Assembly: GCF_004138335.1 (NCBI RefSeq)
Contig: NZ_RYFW01000002.1
Coordinates: forward strand, 1,035,501 to 1,099,500
Reading direction: 5' to 3'
Length of the DNA: 64,000 nt
Source: Peristeroidobacter agariperforans
GTDB taxonomy: Bacteria; Pseudomonadota; Gammaproteobacteria; Steroidobacterales; Steroidobacteraceae
Shown here piece after piece: positions 1 to 7,914 of the stretch. The notes beneath the pieces were generated by a model that was not told where the DNA came from, ran no database searches, and saw only the letters and a list, made by a program, of their open reading frames with translations. Numbering within the stretch: position 1 is the first letter of the stretch; each line of letters starts with the position of its first letter. Both the position numbers and the translations under genes were made by a program.

Positions 1-227
1 GTCTCGAGAATCAGCGTGTTCTCACGATAGCGTCGGGTTACTTTGACGCCGGAGTCCGCTGCGCACAGCAGCCAGCGACCGTGTCCGGCGTCGCCGAGCA
101 GCGCGGCGAAGCAGGCATCCGAATCGAACCGCGGCCAGCACAACCAGTCGATGGAGCCATCGCGCCCGACCAGCGCGGCGGTTTCGAGGTCGCCGATCAG
201 TGCATAATCTTCAATCCGGCCCGGCAT
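1..227 (-). CDS. GH15-family glycoside hydrolase (trehalase/glucoamylase-like), N-terminal part
   Basis: Only the first 75 codons lie in the window; the gene runs off the left edge. The protein starts [20 protein letters not shown] and continues with [20 protein letters not shown] and HGRWLL. This is the highly conserved N-terminus of the bacterial GH15 family of trehalases, glucoamylases and dextranases, where it forms the beta-sandwich domain ahead of the (alpha/alpha)6 catalytic barrel. The ATG at 227 fits the family start exactly and there is no signal peptide, so the enzyme is probably cytoplasmic. Catalytic residues lie outside the window, so the substrate cannot be given. It sits 64 bp downstream of the DUF3617 gene on the same strand. 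Confidence 0.85.
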   Translation of the reverse strand, partial: MPGRIEDYALIGDLETAALVGRDGSIDWLCWPRFDSDACFAALLGDAGHGRWLLCAADSGVKVTRRYRENTLILE

Positions 228-291
228 AGCGTGTCTCTCAAGCGTCGGTCACAGACCTTAATGGATGAGATCGCGCTGTCGTTCAACGGTA

Positions 292-696
292 CTAGCACTG
301 ACCCCTGACGCGGCCGGTGACACGCTGAGAGAACGTCATGTTCTTGCCTCCCAGCTTTACATCGAGCCTGCCTCGGATGATCTGTTCTTCCAAATGCCAG
401 GTTGCCTGGCCTGTAGTGCCAGGGGCTCGGTCGCAAACCAGCTGATAGGTAAGCGCGCTCTGGTCGTGGCTCTGCTCGCGCAGCTTGCAGCCGGCGAGCG
501 ACGGGTGATGGAGAATCGGAAACGCCGATGCGAGATCGTCGCGACTCAGGCAGCGCTGACTGCGCTCGACGGTATAGCGGAGGTTTTCCTCCAGGTGAGG
601 CATGCTGGTTTCGGTCGTGAGATCGTAAAGGCGGGGAACCTCAACCGTCGACGGGCCGAGGGCGAGCAGCAAACAGATGCGCCACGTTGACAGCAC
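292..696 (-). CDS. DUF3617-family secreted protein
   Basis: This is a 134-residue protein with a short hydrophobic N-terminus (MLSTWRICLLLALGPSTVEV) that looks like a signal peptide. The body has the DUF3617 pattern: SQRCLSRDDL, a second Cys in SLAGCKL, a third in LVCDRAP, then GQATWHLEEQ and a C-terminal TGRVRGQC. The regularly spaced cysteines suggest two disulfides and a periplasmic location. DUF3617 proteins are common in Gammaproteobacteria and Alphaproteobacteria and have no established function. It is transcribed divergently from the NAD operon, with 132 bp between the two starts. Confidence 0.7.
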   Translation of the reverse strand: MLSTWRICLLLALGPSTVEVPRLYDLTTETSMPHLEENLRYTVERSQRCLSRDDLASAFPILHHPSLAGCKLREQSHDQSALTYQLVCDRAPGTTGQATWHLEEQIIRGRLDVKLGGKNMTFSQRVTGRVRGQC

Positions 697-713
697 GGCT
701 TGGCCCTCCGAAT

Positions 714-731
714 TTGCGTGAGATCACGCAA
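714..731. promoter_or_regulatory. Perfect dyad upstream of the NAD operon
   Basis: TTGCGTG-agat-CACGCAA is a perfect 7+4+7 inverted repeat in the 132-bp divergent gap between the DUF3617 gene (start 696) and the nicotinamidase-type gene (start 829). There is no U-run, so it is not a terminator. Its position fits an operator for one or both genes. It does not resemble the NrtR or NiaR consensus as I remember them, and the regulator is unknown. Confidence 0.4.
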
Positions 732-828
732 GCCGCTCAATACTTCACCGTTGCTCCGGCCGCGCTCCGATTGTTGCGCTTTCGATTCACCGAGGTGCGC
801 TAGGATGGCCCCACTGGTTGGAGCCCAC

Positions 829-1638
829 ATGCACACACTATTGATCATCGATCCCCAGAACGACTTTTGTGACCGGCAGGGCACGCTGTTTGTCCCTGGC
901 GCCGGCGACGATATGCAGCGCCTGGCAGGCTTGGTTCGCGCCGCCCGCCGCCAGCTTGGCGAAGTCGTCGTGACCCTGGATTCGCACCCGAGCGTCGCCA
1001 TCGAGCGCCCGACCTTCTGGAAGCGCGCCGACGGCCAGCCCGTGGCGCCCTTTACGCAAATTACCCATGCGCAAGCCGCAGCGGGCGAGTACGGCCCGAT
1101 CGATCGGTCGCTGTTTCCGCAGGTCCTGACTTATCTGCAAGCCTTGGAATCGCAGGGACGGTATAAATTGATGGTCTGGCCGGTGCACTGTGTGATCGGC
1201 GCCTGGGGCCACAACATCCATGGCGCCGTGCTCGAGGCGCTCGGCGAGTGGGAAACGCAGGTTCAACGCGGAGCGTTCAAGGTGCTGAAGGGCCAGAATC
1301 CGCTGACGGAGCAATACAGCGCGGTGCGCGCTGAAGTGCCAAGGGCGGATGATCCGCGCACCATGACCAACCATGAGTTGATCGAGAGGTGCCGGCCCCA
1401 GTCGGGGTTGCTGTTCGTGGCCGGAGAGGCCGCCAGCCACTGTGTGGCCGCGACGCTCGAGCACTTGTTCGAGTCGTTCTCGGTTCAGGAGACCAGCCGC
1501 GTCGTGTTGTTAGAGGATTGCATGAGCTCAGTCACCGGATTCGAATTGCATGGCAAGTCTTGCATCGATGGAGCCCTGGCGCGCGGCGCCCGAGCGATGA
1601 CGAGTGCTCAGGCGCTGAGTGAAATCTCCAGGAACTAA
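829..1638 (+). CDS. pncA: Nicotinamidase-type cysteine hydrolase (isochorismatase superfamily)
   Basis: This 269-residue enzyme probably hydrolyses nicotinamide to nicotinate and ammonia, the entry step of NAD salvage. The isochorismatase-like fold is marked by [10 protein letters not shown] (D8 or D12), the metal-site pair D51/H53 in TLDSHP, a WPVHC segment (120-121), a lysine near 151-154 and the nucleophile C205 in [14 protein letters not shown]. The start at 829 was chosen over longer in-frame options because GGAG lies 5 bp upstream and DPQNDF falls at the usual distance from the N-terminus. It is longer than E. coli PncA (about 213 residues), as in a subgroup with a longer insert before the cysteine. 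The function is strongly supported by the following pncB, nadE and nadM genes. Confidence 0.8.
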   Translation: MHTLLIIDPQNDFCDRQGTLFVPGAGDDMQRLAGLVRAARRQLGEVVVTLDSHPSVAIERPTFWKRADGQPVAPFTQITHAQAAAGEYGPIDRSLFPQVLTYLQALESQGRYKLMVWPVHCVIGAWGHNIHGAVLEALGEWETQVQRGAFKVLKGQNPLTEQYSAVRAEVPRADDPRTMTNHELIERCRPQSGLLFVAGEAASHCVAATLEHLFESFSVQETSRVVLLEDCMSSVTGFELHGKSCIDGALARGARAMTSAQALSEISRN

Positions 1639-1651
1639 GCTGGCGGCTCCC

Positions 1652-2923
1652 ATGTTTACACCCATTATTCGCTCGCTGCTCGACACGGACTTGTACAAGC
1701 TGACCATGCTGTCGCCGATGTTACATCGGTTTCCGGCCAATCAGGCGGTGTACAGCTTCGTGTGCCGCAATACGCCTGAATATCCGCTCGCGAGCCTGAA
1801 GGCGGACGTCGAAGCGCAGATCGAACATCTGTGCACGCTGACATACACCGAGGAAGAGCTCGACTATCTGGCGACCAAGTCCTTCTTCAAGAGCGACTTC
1901 GTCGACTTCCTGCGCATATTCCATTTCCAACGACGCTACATCACGGTGACCCCAGAAGGCGACACGCTCAAAGTGGTAGCGCGCGGTCCGCAGATTCATG
2001 TGATGGGGTTCGAGATCTTCGTGCTGTCCATCATCAACGAACTGTACTTCCGGCGTTACGCGACGCCCGAAGTGATGGCGGAGGGGCGCAAGCGGCTCGC
2101 TGAGAAGATTCTCATGCTGCGTGACTTCCGAACCCAGAGCCCGGTTGCGGAAGTGGCCGTGCCCAATGTATTGAAGTTCGCAAACGGCACCAGCGCACCG
2201 ATGGCCGGCGGGGCGTTGCACACCATCCGGCATCCGTTTCAGTTCTTCGACTTCGGTACACGGCGCCGGTTCTCGCGCGACTGGCACGAAGAAATGGTCG
2301 CCACACTGGCGCGTGAGGTGCCACAGTACTTCAGGGGCACATCGAATGTGTACCTCGCAAAGAAGTATGGCCTCTCGGCCATCGGCACCATGGCGCACGA
2401 ATATCTGCAGACCTTCCAGGCCGTCGGCGTGCAGTTGAGAAATTTCCAGAAGGAAGCACTGGAGGCCTGGGTTCACGAGTATCGCGGCGATCTCGGCGTG
2501 GCACTAACCGATGTGGTCGGCATGGACGCGTTCCTGTCCGACTTCGATCTGTACTTCGCGAAACTCTTCGACGGCCTGCGCCACGACTCCGGCGACCCGG
2601 TAGTGTGGGGCGAAAAAGCTCTGGCTCACTATCAGCGCCTGCGCATCGATGCGCACACCAAGCGCCTGGTATTTTCCGATGGACTCAACATCCCGAAGGC
2701 GCTGCGGCTCTACGAACATTTTTCGGACCGGGTGCAATGCGGCTTTGGCATCGGCACCGACCTCTCCAACGACATGGGCGTGCCGGCGCTGAACATCGTG
2801 ATGAAGCTCACCGAGTGCAACGGCCAGCCGGTCGCAAAGCTCTCCGACACGCCGGGCAAGACGTTGTGCTCCGATGAAACGTTCCTTGCGTATCTTCGCC
2901 AGGTCTTCAAACAGGCAGCTTGA
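1652..2923 (+). CDS. pncB: Nicotinate phosphoribosyltransferase
   Basis: The 423-residue protein couples nicotinate and PRPP to nicotinate mononucleotide with ATP hydrolysis. The N-terminus [19 protein letters not shown] aligns with E. coli PncB (SPVLHSLLDTDAYKLHM). FGTRRRFS (201-208), the probable phospho-histidine H249 in [11 protein letters not shown], the [10 protein letters not shown] phosphate-binding stretch and the [10 protein letters not shown] segment are all present. An in-frame GTG at 1619 would add 11 residues and overlap the previous gene; ATG 1652 matches the family start and was preferred. The stop overlaps the upstream region of nadE, so these genes are surely co-transcribed. 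Confidence 0.93.
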   Translation: MFTPIIRSLLDTDLYKLTMLSPMLHRFPANQAVYSFVCRNTPEYPLASLKADVEAQIEHLCTLTYTEEELDYLATKSFFKSDFVDFLRIFHFQRRYITVTPEGDTLKVVARGPQIHVMGFEIFVLSIINELYFRRYATPEVMAEGRKRLAEKILMLRDFRTQSPVAEVAVPNVLKFANGTSAPMAGGALHTIRHPFQFFDFGTRRRFSRDWHEEMVATLAREVPQYFRGTSNVYLAKKYGLSAIGTMAHEYLQTFQAVGVQLRNFQKEALEAWVHEYRGDLGVALTDVVGMDAFLSDFDLYFAKLFDGLRHDSGDPVVWGEKALAHYQRLRIDAHTKRLVFSDGLNIPKALRLYEHFSDRVQCGFGIGTDLSNDMGVPALNIVMKLTECNGQPVAKLSDTPGKTLCSDETFLAYLRQVFKQAA

Positions 2924-2925
2924 CC

Positions 2926-4632
2926 ATGCCCACGCTCACAATCGCGCTTGCTCAGATCAATCCGACGATCGGCGACATCGATGGCAACCTGGCGTTGATG
3001 GTTGCGGCCGCGCAGCGAGCGCACGCTCAGGGGGCGCAGCTCGTCGCATTCCCCGAGCTGTCGCTCACCGCCTATTACCCGGCCGACATGCTCGAGGATC
3101 CGGATTTTCAACGTCGCCTGGCGAAAGGCATTCAGGATCTGCTGCTCGCGAGCAAGGAACTGCCGAACCTGCACTGGGTCGTCGGCGCGCCGACGCCCAA
3201 CACCGGCATCGGCAAGCCGTTGTTCAATTCGGTGCTGGTGCTGAAGAACGGCTCGATCCTGCTCCAGTATCACAAGCAGTTGCTGCCCACCTATAACATC
3301 TTCGACGAGCGCCGCCACTTCGAGCCGGGCCCGGACGTGGCCAAGATCCTCGACATCGAGGACGTACGCGTCGGCTTCATGATCTGCGAAGACGGCTGGA
3401 ACGATGAACAACGCGACTATGTCGTGAATCCGTTCAACCGGCTCGCCGACGCAGCGCCGGATGTGGTGGTCTCGATCAATGCGAGCCCGTCGAGCATCGG
3501 CCGGCGCGAGATGCGCCATGCGATCTTCACCAAGGCGAGTGCGCGCCACAATTTGCCGTTGGTGTATGTGAATCAGATCGGTGGCCATGATCAATTGGTT
3601 TATGACGGCGCCTCGTTCGCCGTCGACCCCAAGCTCGGCGTCGTGATGGAGGGCGCTCGGTTCCAGCCCGATCTCCTGCTCCTGCAAGTGCACTCGCGCT
3701 CGAAGTTCCTGGATCGCGATGGCAAGGAGCTTGCCGCGATCGACTCGAAAGGGTTGCCGAAAAATGAGTTCTATCGTCAGCAGTTGGTGCTGGGATTGCG
3801 CGACTACGCGCGCCGCTGCGGATTTTCGACGGCGGTGGTCGGTTGCTCCGGCGGCATCGATTCGGCACTGACGCTGGCGATTGCCGTAGAGGCGCTGGGT
3901 GCGAAGAATGTCGTGGCCATCACCATGCCTTCGCAGTACTCGAGCACCGGCAGCGTCACGGATTCGCAACGGCTGTGCCAGAACCTGGGCATCGCGTTGT
4001 ACACGCACCCCATCGGCGAGTTGGTCGAGAAGTACGTGAGTCAGTTCGGCACGGCGTTTGGCGAGCCGCTCGCGGGCTTGGCCAAGGAGAACCTGCAGGC
4101 GCGCATTCGCGGCACGATTCTGATGGAGTACTCAAACCATTTCGGCCATCTGTTGCTGACCACAGGTAACAAGAGCGAAATCTCCGTGGGCTACTGCACG
4201 CTGTACGGCGACACCAACGGCGGCCTCGGCGTGCTTGGCGATCTTTACAAGACCGAGGTTTTCGAGCTGTCGCGCCATTTGAATGAAGCCGCCGGTCGCG
4301 AGCTGATTCCAACGACGATCATCGATAAGCCGCCGTCGGCCGAGCTGGCGCCGGGCCAGAAGGACACCGATAGTCTGCCGCCGTACGACGTGCTGGATTC
4401 GATCCTGAAAACGCTCATCGAAGGCAACCGCCTGTCGCAAAAGGAAGGCGAGGCCGCGATGAAGTTCGTGCTGGAGACCTCTTCGACCAGCGAAGGCAAG
4501 GCGCTCATCGAACGGGTGAAGCACATGATCGCGCGCAACGAGTACAAACGCCGCCAGGCGCCGCCCATTCTGCGCGTGAGATCCAGGGCGTTCGGCAGCG
4601 GGCGGCAAATGCCCATTGCCGCGAAGTACTGA
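2926..4632 (+). CDS. nadE: Glutamine-dependent NAD+ synthetase
   Basis: A 568-residue two-domain enzyme converts deamido-NAD+ to NAD+ using glutamine. The N-terminal nitrilase-type glutaminase domain (1-270) carries the triad E44 (FPELSLT), K118 (YHKQLLP) and C155 (ICEDGW). The C-terminal synthetase domain has the PP-loop SGGIDSALT (309-317) and the STSEGKALIERVKHMI region near the end. The ATG at 2926 lies 2 bp after the pncB stop; a TTG at 2920 is also in frame but less likely. It completes the pathway from nicotinate when combined with the nadM product. Confidence 0.95.
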   Translation: MPTLTIALAQINPTIGDIDGNLALMVAAAQRAHAQGAQLVAFPELSLTAYYPADMLEDPDFQRRLAKGIQDLLLASKELPNLHWVVGAPTPNTGIGKPLFNSVLVLKNGSILLQYHKQLLPTYNIFDERRHFEPGPDVAKILDIEDVRVGFMICEDGWNDEQRDYVVNPFNRLADAAPDVVVSINASPSSIGRREMRHAIFTKASARHNLPLVYVNQIGGHDQLVYDGASFAVDPKLGVVMEGARFQPDLLLLQVHSRSKFLDRDGKELAAIDSKGLPKNEFYRQQLVLGLRDYARRCGFSTAVVGCSGGIDSALTLAIAVEALGAKNVVAITMPSQYSSTGSVTDSQRLCQNLGIALYTHPIGELVEKYVSQFGTAFGEPLAGLAKENLQARIRGTILMEYSNHFGHLLLTTGNKSEISVGYCTLYGDTNGGLGVLGDLYKTEVFELSRHLNEAAGRELIPTTIIDKPPSAELAPGQKDTDSLPPYDVLDSILKTLIEGNRLSQKEGEAAMKFVLETSSTSEGKALIERVKHMIARNEYKRRQAPPILRVRSRAFGSGRQMPIAAKY

Positions 4633-4651
4633 TCACGGATAGATAAATTGT

Positions 4652-5674
4652 ATGAGCGCGAAGATCGCCGTCATCATTGGCCGGTTTCAAATCTTGCAGC
4701 GAGGCCACGGCACCTTGTTACAGGCGGCGTTCGCCGCAGCCCCCAACGTGCTCATCGTCATTGGCTCGGCGTTTCGTGCGCGCGATGCTCACAATCCGTT
4801 TACTTGGGAGGAGCGCAAGCAGCAGTTCGAAGCGGTGCTGACGCCTGAGCAGCGGCAACGGGTCGAGTTCCTGCCCGTGCGAGACTACTTCGACGATCAA
4901 CGTTGGGGCGATGCCGTGCGTGCCGGTGTCGAGCGAGTGGCGGGTAGAGCCGCCGACGTTGCGCTGGTCGGATTCAAAAAAGATCACACGTCGAGCTATC
5001 TCGACTGTTTTCCCGGCTGGGCCGTGCAGGAGGTCGAGCCGGAGGTCGATATCAACGCCAGCGATCTGCGTCGGATCTATTTCGAGACCGACAATATCGC
5101 AGCGGCCCTCACGGTCATCGGCAACTACGTCGAGCCGGGCGTGCGCGATTATCTGCAAGCTTGGGCTCAACTGCCGGCGTATCGTCAATGCCAGGCCGAG
5201 CACCGCGCCGTCGCCGAGTATCGCGCGAAATACACCGCACCTTTTTATATGACGGCGGACGCCGTCGTCACGACTCAGCAACATGTGTTGTTGATCAAGC
5301 GCGGCGGAACCATCGGTCATGGCTTGTGGGCGCTGCCCGGCGGATTCGTCGATCCATGGGAACGTTTCTATCCTGCCGCCGTGCGCGAACTGGCGGAGGA
5401 GACGGGCTATAAGCCCCACGCCGCACAACTGCGCAATGCGCTGAAAGCGTCCGCGGTCTTCGATCATCCGGCCCGCTCACCGCGTGGCCGCATCATCACC
5501 AACGCATTTCACTTCGATCTCGACGACGCCGAGTTTCCCGACGTTCAGGGCAGCGATGATGCCAAGCTCGCGAAGTGGGTTCCCATCGCGCAGCTGCCGT
5601 CGCTGGAAGCGCAGTTGTTCGAAGATCACGCGTGCATTCTCGATCACTTTCTCGGGCTCTATCCCGCGCCGTGA
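4652..5674 (+). CDS. nadM: Bifunctional NMN adenylyltransferase / Nudix hydrolase
   Basis: The 340-residue protein has an N-terminal nucleotidylyltransferase domain (about 1-175) and a C-terminal Nudix domain (about 195-335), the NadM-Nudix architecture known from cyanobacteria and Francisella. GRFQ (10-13) and INASDLR (135-140 region) mark the adenylyltransferase. The Nudix box is complete: G231, E237, R245-E246 and E249-E250 in VRELAEETGY. The family HxGH signature reads QRGH (16-19), so the first histidine is replaced by glutamine, which may alter the adenylyl transfer activity. It follows nadE by 19 bp. A GACGCG/CGCGTC hairpin overlaps the stop but has no U-run. Confidence 0.85.
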   Translation: MSAKIAVIIGRFQILQRGHGTLLQAAFAAAPNVLIVIGSAFRARDAHNPFTWEERKQQFEAVLTPEQRQRVEFLPVRDYFDDQRWGDAVRAGVERVAGRAADVALVGFKKDHTSSYLDCFPGWAVQEVEPEVDINASDLRRIYFETDNIAAALTVIGNYVEPGVRDYLQAWAQLPAYRQCQAEHRAVAEYRAKYTAPFYMTADAVVTTQQHVLLIKRGGTIGHGLWALPGGFVDPWERFYPAAVRELAEETGYKPHAAQLRNALKASAVFDHPARSPRGRIITNAFHFDLDDAEFPDVQGSDDAKLAKWVPIAQLPSLEAQLFEDHACILDHFLGLYPAP

Positions 5675-5722
5675 CGCGCTGCGCGTCGGTGCGATTCGTC
5701 TGACGTCATAACATTTCAGTCA

Positions 5723-5751
5723 GCGACAGCTGCGCGGCGTCGTTCTATAGT
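5723..5751 (+). promoter_or_regulatory. Putative sigma70-type promoter of the peroxiredoxin gene
   Basis: GCGACA (5723-5728) and TATAGT (5746-5751) are separated by 17 bp and lie 35 bp before the peroxiredoxin ATG. Just upstream, TGACGTCA (5701-5708) is an 8-bp palindrome. The -35 match is only four of six. Confidence 0.4.
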
Positions 5752-5785
5752 TGCCCGTTGTCAGCGGTCGAACGGGAGCAGCACC

Positions 5786-6448
5786 ATGTCATTGCGAATT
5801 GGCGATAAGGCGCCGGACTTTCAGGCGCAGACCACGCAGGGTCCGATCAAGTTTCACGAATGGCTCGGCGACTCGTGGGGTATTTTGTTTTCACATCCCA
5901 AGGACTTCACGCCGGTGTGCACGACCGAGCTGGGGTACCTGGCCAAGCTCGAGCCCGAGTTCGCCAAGCGCAACACCAAGATCCTGGGATTATCGGTCGA
6001 TCCGGTCACGGATCACGAGCGCTGGCTCAATGACATCAAGGATGTCGGCGGCGCTGCGGTGAATTATCCGCTGATCGGCGATGACGATCTGGCGGTGGCC
6101 AAGCTCTACGACATGCTGCCTGCTGACGCGGGCGCGACTTCGCAAGGGCGCACCGCCGCGACCAATCAAACCGTGCGCACGGTGTATATCGTTGGCCCGG
6201 ATAAGCTGATCAAGGCGCTTCTTGTTTATCCGATGAGCAGCGGCCGCAATTTCGACGAGGTGTTGCGCCTGCTCGATTCGATTCAGCTCACCGCGGAACA
6301 CAAGGTGGCGACGCCCGTGAACTGGAAGCACGGCGAGGATGTGATCATCGTGCCGTCGGTCTCCGATGACGAGGCCAAGCAGCGCTTCCCGCAGGGATGG
6401 AAGACAGTGAAGCCGTACCTGCGCGTCGTGCCGCAACCCAGTAAGTAA
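5786..6448 (+). CDS. 1-Cys peroxiredoxin (Prx6 type)
   Basis: The 220-residue thiol peroxidase reduces hydrogen peroxide and alkyl hydroperoxides in the cytoplasm. The AhpC/TSA fold carries the active site DFTPVCTTELG with T42 and peroxidatic C45. No other cysteine occurs in the protein, so it is a 1-Cys enzyme needing an external thiol. The long C-terminal domain (VNWKHGEDVIIVPSVSDDEA) is typical of Prx6. GGGAG sits 7 bp before the ATG. It has its own candidate promoter and a strong terminator, so it is likely a single-gene unit beside the NAD operon. Confidence 0.93.
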   Translation: MSLRIGDKAPDFQAQTTQGPIKFHEWLGDSWGILFSHPKDFTPVCTTELGYLAKLEPEFAKRNTKILGLSVDPVTDHERWLNDIKDVGGAAVNYPLIGDDDLAVAKLYDMLPADAGATSQGRTAATNQTVRTVYIVGPDKLIKALLVYPMSSGRNFDEVLRLLDSIQLTAEHKVATPVNWKHGEDVIIVPSVSDDEAKQRFPQGWKTVKPYLRVVPQPSK

Positions 6449-6461
6449 ATAACCGCGTCTC

Positions 6462-6495
6462 GTCGGCACGCCGTGTGGCGTGCCGACTTCCATTT
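6462..6495 (+). terminator. Rho-independent-type terminator after the peroxiredoxin gene
   Basis: GTCGGCACGCC (6462-6472) and GGCGTGCCGAC (6477-6487) form a perfect 11-bp stem with a GTGT loop, followed by TTCCATTT. The T-tract is interrupted, so termination strength is uncertain. Confidence 0.7.
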
Positions 6496-6558
6496 AGCTA
6501 GAACGGCAGAAGCCGTCGCTTTCGACAACTGCGTCCCGCGCGTTGTTGCCCCCTTTCC

Positions 6559-6910
6559 GATGCACCTAACCGCATGCAGCGCCGCCGGGCCAAATGCTAG
6601 GACGTCACCGCATTCCCGACAGAGGCCTGTAACTCAAGCCGGCGTCATCGATAAGCGCGGACGATTCCGCGAAATCTATTGTGCCGTGCTCGAAGCGAGA
6701 CAAGGCTTACCTGACTATCGGCCCTGTGAGCAAGCACTACTCGATCGGCGTGCGAATCGCATTCGACTGGCGACGGTACTTCTGAGCCATGCCGCCCAGC
6801 ACTTGCAAGCTGCGCTTGGGCCGTACCCAAGGAGGTACAAGAGAGCCGCAAGCCGCCCGCGCCGAAAAAACGCGTGCCTGCCGGCTAGGCAATGGAGCAT
6901 TGCTGGATAA
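6559..6910 (+). pseudogene. Possible remnant of a lipoprotein gene; the 481-bp gap holds nothing else
   Basis: The gap 6449-6929 holds the terminator and a weak open frame. A stretch reading MHLTACSAAG (lipobox-like) and later RGRFREIYCAVLEA and LPDYRPCEQALL resembles, from memory, the N-terminal region of a family of alpha/beta-hydrolase-like lipoproteins. After the latter motif the sequence loses that resemblance and runs into the next region without a hydrolase domain. This suggests a truncated relic. There is no convincing ribosome site, and a second frame over the same DNA is also open, so the call is weak. Confidence 0.25.
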
Positions 6911-6929
6911 TTGCTCGGGACCGTCGCGA

Positions 6930-7793
6930 TCAGAACGACACGCTATAGAAGATCATCGGCCCCTTGTATGACCAGTCCATCCTGCCCTTGAAGTTGTTGC
7001 TATCCACGTCAAGGTCAACGGCGAAGCGATCGTAACCGACGCCGATGCCCAGCCAGCTCCTCGGTTGCCAGTTCAACAGTGCGCGATAGTCTTGTATGTT
7101 GCCGTCGTAGTCGCCGTAGCTCAGTGAGAAGTACTGACCGGATACATCGATCGAGAACGTTTGCGACAGCAGCCAGGTCCCGCGCAGGCCGAAGACCGGC
7201 AATGGAGCGCCGACACTACCAGCTTCCTCGATGTCTGCGGTTTCGGCAGTACCCGCCGCTATCGCGTTGCCTTGTAGAGTTGCCTCGTAGTCGAGGTAAT
7301 GCAGACCGAGCGAAGCTGCCAGTTCGTAGTTCTCGCGTCGCATGAACGCATACTCGTACGCGAGCTCGTAGATCGAGAACTTGATCTTGCCATCGATCGT
7401 AGCATTGGCTTGGAAAGTATCACCGCCCCATTCGATGTTCTCATCGAGTGTCCGGGAGGCGCTGCGCGAGGAGCTGAACACCAGGGCTCGCAGCTTGTGT
7501 CGATCGCCGAAGCGCCAGAAGCCGTCGAGGCGAAAACGATTGACGTTGTCGTCCCCGAAATTTCTTTCCCAATCGATAGGGACGCCTTGCTCGCCAGCGT
7601 CGCCGTCGAGACGCAGCGTGGTGTCGGTCTCGACGATGAACGTTCCGACGGCGATATAAAACGAGTCGCCCAATACGCCACGCGCGTCGTCGCACAATGC
7701 GGGAAGAGGAAGCAGGGCGAGTCCGGCCGCTGCTGTCCGCCGCGGTCGAGGCCATCGGGTATGGCCCAATCGCGATGGTGGGCTACTGCACAT
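6930..7793 (-). CDS. Outer-membrane beta-barrel protein
   Basis: A protein of about 287 residues with a basic N-terminus (PRPRRTAAAG), a hydrophobic stretch LALLPLPALC and then alternating hydrophobic/polar strands typical of an outer-membrane barrel (GFWRFGDRHKLRALVFSSS, YELAYEYAFMRRENYELAAS, IDVSGQYFSLSYGDYDG). It ends in phenylalanine (MIFYSVSF), the usual BamA recognition signal. The start at 7793 is uncertain because no good ribosome site is visible; a TTG at 7769 would give a tighter signal peptide. No specific family could be named and no substrate can be inferred. It lies downstream of the large kinase gene on the same strand, 121 bp away. Confidence 0.65.
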   Translation of the reverse strand: MCSSPPSRLGHTRWPRPRRTAAAGLALLPLPALCDDARGVLGDSFYIAVGTFIVETDTTLRLDGDAGEQGVPIDWERNFGDDNVNRFRLDGFWRFGDRHKLRALVFSSSRSASRTLDENIEWGGDTFQANATIDGKIKFSIYELAYEYAFMRRENYELAASLGLHYLDYEATLQGNAIAAGTAETADIEEAGSVGAPLPVFGLRGTWLLSQTFSIDVSGQYFSLSYGDYDGNIQDYRALLNWQPRSWLGIGVGYDRFAVDLDVDSNNFKGRMDWSYKGPMIFYSVSF

Positions 7794-7914
7794 GGAGCGA
7801 CGCAAACATGCCGGTTTCCAGATAGACCGTGAACGATGCGGCGATTCACGTACCAGGAACAGTCCGTAGCAAGGGCAGGAACATGGAGTCGAGACATATG
7901 CTTCTGCCGCGGGA

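Noticed and set aside
5673-5687. GACGCG-ctg-CGCGTC hairpin at the nadM stop as a terminator
   Set aside because: The stem is only 6 bp and no T-tract follows.
6640-6786. Alternative frame ending in HYSIGVRIAFDWRRYF as a gene tail
   Set aside because: It overlaps the other candidate relic, has no start or ribosome site, and neither can be confirmed; only the one with a remembered family motif was listed.
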